Of a stretch of 7,522 nt of DNA, positions 1-5,026 are shown piece by piece (the first letter of the stretch is position 1; each line of letters begins with the position of its first letter). Origin of the DNA: an uncultured Holophagaceae bacterium (GTDB lineage Bacteria > Acidobacteriota > Holophagae > Holophagales > Holophagaceae); NCBI GenBank assembly GCA_903890595.1, contig CAITBU010000355.1:1-7522 (forward strand), written 5' to 3'. The notes under the pieces were generated by a model. That model made no database searches. It was not told the origin of the DNA and saw only the letters and a list, made by a program, of their open reading frames with translations. Both the position numbers and the translations under genes were made by a program.

Positions 1-681
1 ATCTTCTGGGTGCGCCATCCCTTCGGCATGAGCCAGCTCGCCACCCGGAAGCAGCTGCGGGCGGCGGTGGTGGAAGCCACCAAGCGCTCCTGGCTGCGCC
101 CCAACTGCGTGGAGTCCCTCAGCGGCAAGAACAGCGGGAACAACATGGACCCCTTCCATGAGCACCACCCCGCCATCCACTTCGAGGAGTGGGACCGTCC
201 CGAGATCGAGATCTCCGTCATGCAGAAGGGCGGGGGGAGCGAGAACGTCGGCGCCCAGTACCGGCTGCCGGACGCCGCGCTGGGTGCGGGCCGCGACATC
301 AAGGGCGTGCGCAAGTGCATCATCGACGCCATCGTGAAGGCCCAGGGCCAGGGCTGCAGCCCCGGCATCCTCGGCGTGGCCATCGGCGGCGACCGCGTCA
401 CCAGCTGGGAGCGGGCCAAGGAGCTGGTGCTGCGCAAGCTGGGCACGGCGAACCCGGATCCCAAGATGGACGTCTTCGAGAAGGAGCTGACCCGGGACCT
501 GAACACCCTCGGCATTGGGCCCATGGGCTACGGTGGCGTCACCACCGTGCTGGGCGTCTCCGCGGAGGAGATGTACCGCCATCCCGCCAGCTTCTACGTG
601 TCCATCGCCTACATGTGCTGGAGCAGTCGCCGCGGCACCCTCACCCTGGCGGCCGATGGCCAGCCTTCCTACGACCTGTGA
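1..681 (+). CDS. Class I fumarate hydratase (Fe-S), alpha subunit, 5' partial
   Basis: This is the catalytic N-terminal (alpha) half of an oxygen-sensitive [4Fe-4S] hydro-lyase that interconverts fumarate and L-malate in the cytosolic TCA cycle. The frame is open from base 1, so the true start lies upstream. The 226 visible residues are the C-terminal four fifths of a roughly 280-residue subunit. Family landmarks in order are the PN...GKNSG.N segment, KGGGSEN, then GCSPGILGVAIGG, whose Cys (codon 355-357) matches a cluster ligand. Next come the GPMGYGGVTTVLGV loop and a late YMCWSSRRG segment, whose Cys (codon 616-618) matches the third cluster ligand. The first cluster Cys, normally in a CQDTG motif, would lie outside the window. 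The beta subunit follows after 7 bases. L-tartrate dehydratase TtdA is a paralogue that cannot be formally excluded, but fumarase is the better guess. Confidence 0.9.
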   Translation: MFWVRHPFGMSQLATRKQLRAAVVEATKRSWLRPNCVESLSGKNSGNNMDPFHEHHPAIHFEEWDRPEIEISVMQKGGGSENVGAQYRLPDAALGAGRDIKGVRKCIIDAIVKAQGQGCSPGILGVAIGGDRVTSWERAKELVLRKLGTANPDPKMDVFEKELTRDLNTLGIGPMGYGGVTTVLGVSAEEMYRHPASFYVSIAYMCWSSRRGTLTLAADGQPSYDL

Positions 682-688
682 GGCTCCC

Positions 689-1267
689 ATGATCCGACTC
701 ACCACCCCCATCACTGAAGAACAGATCCGCACCCTCAAGGTTGGCGACGAGGTGCTGCTCAATGGCACCGTCGTGCTCAGCCGGGACATGGGCCACAAGT
801 TCATGAAGGAGCAGAAGCCCGAGTGGCTGAAGCCCATCCTCGAGAACATGGTCATCTACCACTGCGGCCCGGTGGTGAAGAAGAACGCCGACGGCACCTG
901 GTCCTTCGTGGCCGCCGGTCCCACCACCTCCATCCGGGAAGAGCCCTACCAGGCTGACGTCATCGAGACTTACAAAGTGCGCGGCGTCATCGGCAAGGGC
1001 GGCATGGGCAAGAAGACCAGCGAAGGCCTGCAGAAGACCGGGGCGGTCTACCTCCACGCCACCGGCGGTGCCGGCAGCCTGCTGGCGGAGCGCGTCAAGC
1101 GGGTCGTGGACGTGAAGATGCTTGAGGAGTTCGGCAGCCCCGAGGCCTTCTGGATCATCGAGGTGGAGGACTTCCCCCTGGTGGTCACCATGGACAGCCA
1201 CGGCGGCAGCCTGCATGAGATCGTCGCCCAGACCAGCCAGGACCGGGCCAAGGCCCTGACGTCCTGA
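689..1267 (+). CDS. Class I fumarate hydratase (Fe-S), beta subunit
   Basis: This is the C-terminal (beta) half of the two-subunit fumarase, 192 residues, which completes the active site together with the alpha subunit. Recognisable blocks are LNGTVVLSRDMGHK (residues 25-38), YHCGPV (57-62), GPTTSIR (77-83), IGKGGM (101-106), HATGGAGSL (123-131) and a C-terminal EVEDFPLVVTMDSHGGSLH (158-176) typical of the family. The start is chosen because a TGAGG Shine-Dalgarno overlapping the alpha stop lies 5 bases upstream. A longer in-frame reading back to 515 would overlap the alpha gene and has no family support. One oddity is that the usual RMD after GPTTS is REE here (residues 83-85), although the Arg is kept. 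The subunits are co-transcribed and probably translationally coupled. TtdB-type tartrate dehydratase is the alternative. Confidence 0.9.
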   Translation: MIRLTTPITEEQIRTLKVGDEVLLNGTVVLSRDMGHKFMKEQKPEWLKPILENMVIYHCGPVVKKNADGTWSFVAAGPTTSIREEPYQADVIETYKVRGVIGKGGMGKKTSEGLQKTGAVYLHATGGAGSLLAERVKRVVDVKMLEEFGSPEAFWIIEVEDFPLVVTMDSHGGSLHEIVAQTSQDRAKALTS

Positions 1268-1306
1268 GACCTGGAGCCGAGCCCTCCCGCCCGCTAGTCT
1301 GAACGG

Positions 1307-2137
1307 ATGGCTCCCACCTACCGGCAGTTTCGCCACGATCTGGCTGAGGCTCTGTCTGCTTTCCTGGAACCCGAGGAAGCTCTGGCTGAGAGCTTCCTCT
1401 GGCTGGAGGAGGGCCTGGGCCTGGGCCGGGCCTGGCTGGCGGCCCATGGCCAGGAGCCGGTCCCCGAGGCTTCCTCGGCCCAGGTCCAGGCCTGGCTGCA
1501 GCGCCGCCGGGCCGGGGAGCCCTGGGCCTATCTGCTGGGTTGGGCCTTGTTCCGGGACCGCCGCTACCAGGTGACCCCGGCCACCCTGATCCCCCGGCCC
1601 GAGACCGAGCTGCTGGTGGAGGCGGCTCTGGATGTGGGTGCCCGCCTGGGCATCGACCGCTGCGTGGACATCGGCACGGGCAGTGGCATCGTGGCGGTGA
1701 GCCTGGCCCTGGAATCGCCCTGGCAGGTCTCGGCCACGGACCTGAGCCCGGCGGCCCTGGCGGCGGCGCGGGCCAATGCCACGGCCTTGGGGGCACCCAT
1801 CACCTTCTACGAGGGCAGCCTCCTGGACCCCGTCCCCGATCCCCTGGGCCTGGTGGTGGCCAACCTGCCCTATGTGGACCCGGCGGACGGCCCCGGCCTG
1901 CAGCGGGAGCTGGCCTTTGAACCGGCCACGGCCCTGTTTGCCCCGGAGGGGGGCCTGGCCCTCACCAGTGCCCTGCTCCTCCAGGCCCGGACCCGGGGGG
2001 CAGCGGCCTGCCTCCTGGAGATCGGGGCGGGCCAGGGCGGCGAGTTGTGCCGGAGGGCCATGGGCGCAGGATGGGCCAAAGCCATGATTCATCAAGATCT
2101 TGCGGGTCACGACCGGATCCTGGTCGCCCTCTCCTGA
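1307..2137 (+). CDS. prmC: Peptide chain release factor N5-glutamine methyltransferase
   Basis: PrmC (HemK) transfers a methyl group from S-adenosylmethionine to the Gln of the GGQ motif of release factors RF1 and RF2, which supports efficient translation termination. At 276 residues it matches the usual length. An N-terminal helical release-factor-binding domain (about 1-90) leads into the signature RRAGEPWAYLLG (68-79) and LIPRPETELLVE (94-105). The Rossmann methyltransferase core has the SAM-binding VDIGTGSG (120-127). The substrate-glutamine loop reads NLPY (186-189) where the family normally has NPPY, and EP.TALFAPEGGLAL follows as expected. No good ribosome-binding site precedes the ATG, but an in-frame TAG at 1295-1297 leaves it as the first possible start. 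It sits 39 bases after the fumarase genes and 44 before flgH. No prfA is adjacent, so its place here looks incidental. Confidence 0.93.
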   Translation: MAPTYRQFRHDLAEALSAFLEPEEALAESFLWLEEGLGLGRAWLAAHGQEPVPEASSAQVQAWLQRRRAGEPWAYLLGWALFRDRRYQVTPATLIPRPETELLVEAALDVGARLGIDRCVDIGTGSGIVAVSLALESPWQVSATDLSPAALAAARANATALGAPITFYEGSLLDPVPDPLGLVVANLPYVDPADGPGLQRELAFEPATALFAPEGGLALTSALLLQARTRGAAACLLEIGAGQGGELCRRAMGAGWAKAMIHQDLAGHDRILVALS

Positions 2138-2141
2138 CGGT

Positions 2142-2158
2142 TTGGCATCATCCTCGCC
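2142..2158 (+). promoter_or_regulatory. Candidate sigma-54 (RpoN) promoter for flgH
   Basis: The prmC-flgH gap contains TTGGCAT followed by CTCGC, with the GG (2144-2145) and GC (2156-2157) doublets separated by exactly 10 bases. That spacing is invariant in sigma-54 promoters. Agreement with the consensus YTGGCACG-N4-TTGCW is good in the -24 element and weaker at -12. A start point about 12 bases after the GC would fall near 2169, giving a leader of about 13 bases that begins at the flgH ribosome-binding site. Sigma-54 control of basal-body genes is known in several flagellated phyla. The match is imperfect and could be chance in GC-rich DNA. Confidence 0.35.
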
Positions 2159-2175
2159 CTCCTAGGAGCAGGAGG
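2158..2175 (+). other. Potential hairpin masking the flgH ribosome-binding site
   Basis: CCTCCT (2158-2163) can pair perfectly with the flgH Shine-Dalgarno AGGAGG (2170-2175) across a 6-base loop. The overlapping palindrome CTCCTAGGAG (2159-2168) offers a competing fold. RNA that reads through from prmC would contain both arms. RNA begun near 2169 would contain only the ribosome-binding site. A regulatory effect is inferred, not shown. Confidence 0.35.
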
Positions 2176-2181
2176 TGCTCC

Positions 2182-2853
2182 ATGAGGAAAATGCTGCCCA
2201 TCGTCCTGCTGGTCCTGGGGATCGGGTGCTCCATTCCCAAGCGCCATGACCCCAGCCTGCTGAAGAAGCCTTCCATTCCCCTGGTGGAGGAAGTGCCGGC
2301 CTCCGCGCCCCTCAGCGAAGGCAGCCTCTGGCGGGACCGTCCCTTTGTGGCGGACCTCCGGGCCTACCGCCTGAATGACCTGGTGACCGTCAAGATCAGC
2401 GAGAGCACCAACGCCATCAGCAAGGCCGATGTGAACACCAACCGGTCTGGGAGCAACAAGCTAAGCGCCCCCAATCTCTTCGGCGCCCTGGCTGGGTTCG
2501 GCATCGGCAGCAGCATTGCGGATAAATCCACGGCCAACACCAACAAGTTCGCAGGCACCGGCACCACGGGCCGCAGTGCCGTGTTCACCACCACCGTCAC
2601 GGCCCGGGTCGTGAAGGTGATTGGCAACGGCAATCTCATCGTCGAGGGCTACCGGGACATCCAGCTGAACAACGAGACCCAGCGCCTCTATGTGGCCGGG
2701 ATGATCGATCCCAACCGGCTGGATGGCACCAACGCCATCACCTCGGGCCAGGTGGCGGAGCTCCGCATCGGCTACGGCGGTGAAGGCATCGTGGACGAGA
2801 CCCTCAAGCCCGGCTACATCAGCCGCCTCCTCAACTACGTTTGGCCCTTCTAG
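2182..2853 (+). CDS. flgH: Flagellar basal-body L-ring protein FlgH
   Basis: FlgH is the outer-membrane lipoprotein that assembles into the L ring, the bushing through which the flagellar rod leaves the cell. The 223-residue product has a basic start (MRK), a short hydrophobic segment (4-15) and a Cys at 16 suited to lipidation. The sequence around it is LGIGC, with Gly at -3 where Leu is usual. Family landmarks are LWRDRPFVADLRAYRLNDLVTVKISESTNA (49-78), a Gly/Ala/Asn-rich middle, then TVTARVVKVIGNGNLIVEGYRDIQLNNETQ (138-167), VAGMIDP (171-177) and TSGQVAELRIGYGGEG (187-202). This start is chosen over the longer frame from 2047 because it has an AGGAGG 6 bases upstream and begins with the signal peptide. 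It is the first flagellar gene of the cluster, and flgI follows after 9 bases. Confidence 0.95.
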   Translation: MRKMLPIVLLVLGIGCSIPKRHDPSLLKKPSIPLVEEVPASAPLSEGSLWRDRPFVADLRAYRLNDLVTVKISESTNAISKADVNTNRSGSNKLSAPNLFGALAGFGIGSSIADKSTANTNKFAGTGTTGRSAVFTTTVTARVVKVIGNGNLIVEGYRDIQLNNETQRLYVAGMIDPNRLDGTNAITSGQVAELRIGYGGEGIVDETLKPGYISRLLNYVWPF

Positions 2854-2858
2854 GAGGC
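2825..2858 (+). other. Pairing of the flgI ribosome-binding site with the end of flgH
   Basis: GCCTCCT (2825-2831), inside the last codons of flgH, is a perfect 7-base complement of AGGAGGC (2852-2858). The latter contains the flgI Shine-Dalgarno and overlaps the flgH TAG stop. The loop is 20 bases. Ribosomes finishing flgH would open this pairing, which would couple flgI translation to flgH. The complementarity is seen directly and the coupling is inferred. Confidence 0.35.
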
Positions 2859-2862
2859 TGAG

Positions 2863-3972
2863 ATGCGTATCGCTGCTCTGTTCCTCGCTGCCCTGACCCT
2901 CATGGGGGCGGAGGTTGCCAAGACCGACAAGAAGATCGAGGTCCGGCTCAAGGAAGTGGCCCGCCTGCAGGGGGTCCGCGGCAACCAGCTGCTGGGCTAT
3001 GGCGTGGTGGTGGGCCTGGACGGCACCGGGGACAAGGATCAGACCAAGTTCACCGTTCAGTCTCTAACCAACCTGATGTCCCGGCAGGGACTTACCATCA
3101 ACCCAGCCACGGTGAAGGTGAAGAACGTGGCGGCGGTGATGGTGACCGCCGAGCTGCCGGCCTTCGCCCGCACCGGCTCCCGCCTGGATGTGACCGTGTC
3201 CAGCACCGGGGACGCCAAGTCCCTGGCCGGTGGCACCTTGCTCATGACCGCCCTGCAGGGCCCCGATAGCCAGACCTACGCCGTGGCCCAGGGGCCGCTG
3301 CTGGTGGGTGGCTTCAGCGCTTCCGCCGGCGGGGCTTCCGTCACCAAGAACCACCCGACGGTGGGCCGCGTCCCGGAAGGGGCCCTCATCGAGCGTGAAG
3401 TGGGGGGCAACTTCAATGACCGCACCTCTCTGCGCTACAGCCTGATGGAAGAAGACTTCACCACCGCCATGCGGCTGGTCCACGCCATCAACGAAGAGCT
3501 GGGCGACAAGGTGGCCCGGCCGCTGGACTCCCGCTCGGTGGAGCTGCAGATCCCCAAGGAGTTCCAGGGTCGCGCCGTGGAGCTGGTGGCCCGCCTGGAG
3601 AACCTGCAGATTCAGCTGCAGCCCAAGGCCCGGGTGGTGGTCAACGAGCGCACGGGCACGGTGATCCTGGGCTCGGATGTGCGCATCGGGGCCGTGAGCA
3701 TCGTGCAGGGTGGGCTCAGCATCATGGTCAGCTCGACCCCGCTGGTGAGCCAGCCAGCCCCCTTCAGCCAGGGCAAGACCGTTCAGGCCACCAAGAAGGA
3801 CGTGACCGCAGTAGAGGAGAAGGCCAAGACCGTCACCGTGGAGCCGGGGGTCAGCGTCGGCAAGCTGGCGGAAATGCTGAACGGCATGGGGGTAAGTTCC
3901 CGGGACCTGGTGGCCATTCTGCAGGCCATCAAGGAAGCGGGGGCCCTCCAGGCCGAGCTGAGGGTGCTCTGA
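2863..3972 (+). CDS. flgI: Flagellar P-ring protein FlgI
   Basis: FlgI forms the periplasmic P ring around the distal rod, in the peptidoglycan layer, beneath the L ring. The 369-residue length is close to the enterobacterial 365. A Sec signal peptide covers roughly the first 16-19 residues (cleavage probably near MGA). The mature N-terminus carries the family signature VRLKEVARLQGVRGNQLLGYGVVVGLDGTGDK (27-58), followed by TVQSLTNLMSRQGL and VKVKNVAAVMVTAELP. The C-terminal third has ARVVVNERTGTVILGSDVRIG and the closing GVSSRDLVAILQAIKEAGALQAEL. AGGAGG at 2852-2857 sits 5 bases before the ATG and overlaps the flgH stop. The stop overlaps the flgJ start as TGATG. Export through the Sec pathway and, in the known systems, a FlgA chaperone is expected, but no flgA lies in the window. 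Confidence 0.97.
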   Translation: MRIAALFLAALTLMGAEVAKTDKKIEVRLKEVARLQGVRGNQLLGYGVVVGLDGTGDKDQTKFTVQSLTNLMSRQGLTINPATVKVKNVAAVMVTAELPAFARTGSRLDVTVSSTGDAKSLAGGTLLMTALQGPDSQTYAVAQGPLLVGGFSASAGGASVTKNHPTVGRVPEGALIEREVGGNFNDRTSLRYSLMEEDFTTAMRLVHAINEELGDKVARPLDSRSVELQIPKEFQGRAVELVARLENLQIQLQPKARVVVNERTGTVILGSDVRIGAVSIVQGGLSIMVSSTPLVSQPAPFSQGKTVQATKKDVTAVEEKAKTVTVEPGVSVGKLAEMLNGMGVSSRDLVAILQAIKEAGALQAELRVL

Positions 3973-4307
3973 TGTCCGTGGTCGGGTTGCCCGCAGTCGA
4001 TGCCCTGAGCCAGGCCAAGGGGAGCCAGGCCCTGCCCGGTGCGGCAGACCACACGGAGAAGGCCGCCCGTCAGTTCGAGGGGATGCTCATGAGCATGCTG
4101 TTCCAGACCATGCGCAAGACCGTGGAGCCCTCTGGGTTATTCGGCGAGGGGGGGCAGTCCCGCTCCACCTACGAGTACCTCATGGACCAGGCCGTGGTTG
4201 ACCAGGCCGTGTCCTCGGGGCGGGGCTGGGGGCTGGCTGACCGCCTCAAGACCCTCTGGTCTCAGGCAGATACGACCCGGAAAGAAAAAATCGTTCCCGA
4301 AGGTTGA
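3972..4307 (+). CDS. flgJ: Rod-binding FlgJ-type protein without a muramidase domain
   Basis: This is a 111-residue protein equivalent to the N-terminal rod-binding/capping domain of FlgJ, which acts as scaffold for rod assembly in the periplasm. The diagnostic region is AARQFEGMLMSMLFQTMRKTV (31-51), then GLFGEGGQSRSTYEYLMDQAVVDQAV and GWGLADRL. Enteric FlgJ has a further peptidoglycan-hydrolase domain of about 150 residues. Here the protein ends after the rod-binding domain, as in many other phyla, so wall opening must come from another enzyme. The start ATG overlaps the flgI TGA by one base, with GAGGG (3960-3964) 7 bases upstream, so the two are translationally coupled. The last codons are unusually A-rich, and the stop lies within the -35 element of the candidate sigma-28 promoter for flgM. 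Confidence 0.9.
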   Translation: MSVVGLPAVDALSQAKGSQALPGAADHTEKAARQFEGMLMSMLFQTMRKTVEPSGLFGEGGQSRSTYEYLMDQAVVDQAVSSGRGWGLADRLKTLWSQADTTRKEKIVPEG

Positions 4308-4331
4308 AGCTTCTTGGCAAACTGCCGATAG
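4305..4331 (+). promoter_or_regulatory. Candidate sigma-28 (FliA) promoter for flgM and the late genes
   Basis: TGAAGCTT (4305-4312), exactly 11 bases, then GCCGATAG (4324-4331) matches the consensus TAAAGTTT-N11-GCCGATAA at 13 of 16 positions (6 of 8 and 7 of 8) with ideal spacing. Initiation would fall near 4338, leaving a leader of about 13 bases that still contains the flgM ribosome-binding site. An A-rich stretch at 4280-4290 lies where an UP element would be, about 48-58 bases before the start. The region is markedly less GC-rich than its surroundings. Sigma-28 control of flgM and the hook-associated genes agrees with the known hierarchy in other bacteria. Confidence 0.72.
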
Positions 4332-4350
4332 ATGGTTTGTCGAGGTGATC

Positions 4351-4653
4351 ATGCGTATCAGCGGAAAAACAGGAGCGGTCGGTAGCACCCAGGGTGTCTC
4401 GGGCTCCAGGCCCGCCTCGGCCCCGGCGCTGTCGCCTGCAACCCCTGTGGCCTCCACAGATGCCGTTCAGGTCTCCGCCGCTGCCCGGCTCGTCGCCGTG
4501 GCCCAGGAAGCCCTGGCCGGGGTGCCGGACATTCGGACCGAGATTGTGGATACCATCAAAGGCCAGATGGACTCTGATACCTACCATCCCGATGGAAAGG
4601 CTGTGGCCGATGGGCTTATTCGGGAACACCTGGCGCGCGTTCACCAGCCCTAG
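4351..4653 (+). CDS. flgM: Anti-sigma-28 factor FlgM
   Basis: FlgM binds sigma-28 (FliA) and blocks late flagellar transcription. It is released by export through the completed hook-basal body. The product is 100 residues, the family's usual size. A Ser/Ala/Pro-rich, probably disordered N-terminus (1-35) precedes the conserved STDAVQVSAAARLVAVAQEAL (35-55), VPDIRTEIVDTIKGQM (58-73) and the final YHPDGKAVADGLIREHL (78-94). These are the helices that wrap around sigma-28 in known structures. The start is chosen for its MRI opening, for the GAGGTG (4342-4347) just upstream, and because a longer frame back to 4198 would lie within flgJ and bypass the promoter. It lies 43 bases after flgJ, the largest gap inside the flagellar cluster. 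With its own sigma-28 promoter, FlgM would be in a negative feedback loop. Confidence 0.92.
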   Translation: MRISGKTGAVGSTQGVSGSRPASAPALSPATPVASTDAVQVSAAARLVAVAQEALAGVPDIRTEIVDTIKGQMDSDTYHPDGKAVADGLIREHLARVHQP

Positions 4654-4661
4654 CCCTGCGA

Positions 4662-4676
4662 CCCTCACGGTGAGGG
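4662..4676 (+). other. Hairpin abutting the start codon of the 4678 gene
   Basis: CCCTCA (4662-4667) and TGAGGG (4671-4676) form a 6-base-pair stem with a 3-base loop, ending one base before the ATG at 4678. The only Shine-Dalgarno-like sequence of that gene (GAGGG) is in the 3' arm and is too close to the start for normal use. No T-run follows, so it is not a standard terminator. Reduced or coupled translation of the downstream gene is an inference. Confidence 0.4.
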
Positions 4677-4677
4677 C

Positions 4678-4995
4678 ATGATCAGTCCCCTTGGACAGCG
4701 CCAGCTCCTACAGACCGCCTCGGTGGAGACGGCCCGGCAGGCCTTGGAGGGTGGCGTCCAGGCGCAGCGGGAGCAGGCCCGGAAGGCCGCCTTTGACGCC
4801 AAGCTGGCGGAAGCCATGCTGGACGTCCCGGAGATCTCCCACTCCGAGTCGATGCAGCTGAAGGAAAAAAACAGGGAAGGGCAGGACCCTGCCTCCCAGC
4901 ATGGAACAGGGGCCTCGGAGGAACTGCCGACCGAGCCGGACACGGAAGCCACCCCGGCAGCGGCTGCCGGGCCCCACCTGGATCTCTTGGCCTGA
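4678..4995 (+). CDS. Unrecognised small protein between flgM and flgN
   Basis: I do not recognise this 105-residue product. Residues 5-50 look like one or two amphipathic helices rich in Ala, Gln, Arg and Glu. Residues 58-68 are strongly charged (QLKEKNREG). From about 70 the chain is low-complexity and acidic (GASEELPTEPDTEATPAAAAG), and it ends in HLDLLA. There is no signal peptide, membrane segment or Cys. It lies 24 bases after the flgM stop in the same reading frame and 31 bases before flgN, so it should share the flgM transcript and be made late in flagellar assembly. Its ATG has only a poorly spaced GAGGG inside a hairpin, and no earlier start exists after the in-frame TAG at 4651-4653. 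Codon character resembles the neighbours. A flagellar accessory, chaperone or regulatory role is possible from position only. Confidence 0.7.
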   Translation: MISPLGQRQLLQTASVETARQALEGGVQAQREQARKAAFDAKLAEAMLDVPEISHSESMQLKEKNREGQDPASQHGTGASEELPTEPDTEATPAAAAGPHLDLLA

Positions 4996-5026
4996 GCCTT
5001 GCCCAGGAAGGGGCAGGAGGTCTTCC

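Noticed and set aside
1268..1306. Possible promoter or terminator between the fumarase beta subunit and prmC
   Set aside because: I see no convincing -35/-10 pair, no strong stem and no T-run in these 39 bases.
641..2110. 489-codon open frame on the minus strand over the fumarase beta subunit and prmC
   Set aside because: It lies antisense to two well-supported genes. Its Gly/Gln/Ala/Pro/Arg-rich product has no recognisable motif, and long antisense frames are expected in high-GC coding DNA.
2047..2181. 45-codon upstream extension of flgH
   Set aside because: It overlaps the end of prmC, reads as Arg/Pro-rich noise, and would bury the signal peptide and ignore the AGGAGG before 2182.
4198..4350. 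51-codon upstream extension of flgM
   Set aside because: It overlaps flgJ, lies upstream of the sigma-28 promoter, and FlgM proteins typically begin with a short M-K/R-I start as seen at 4351.
2863..4359. Shared ATGCGTATC at the starts of flgI and flgM as a possible regulatory repeat
   Set aside because: Both simply encode Met-Arg-Ile, and the flanking bases differ.
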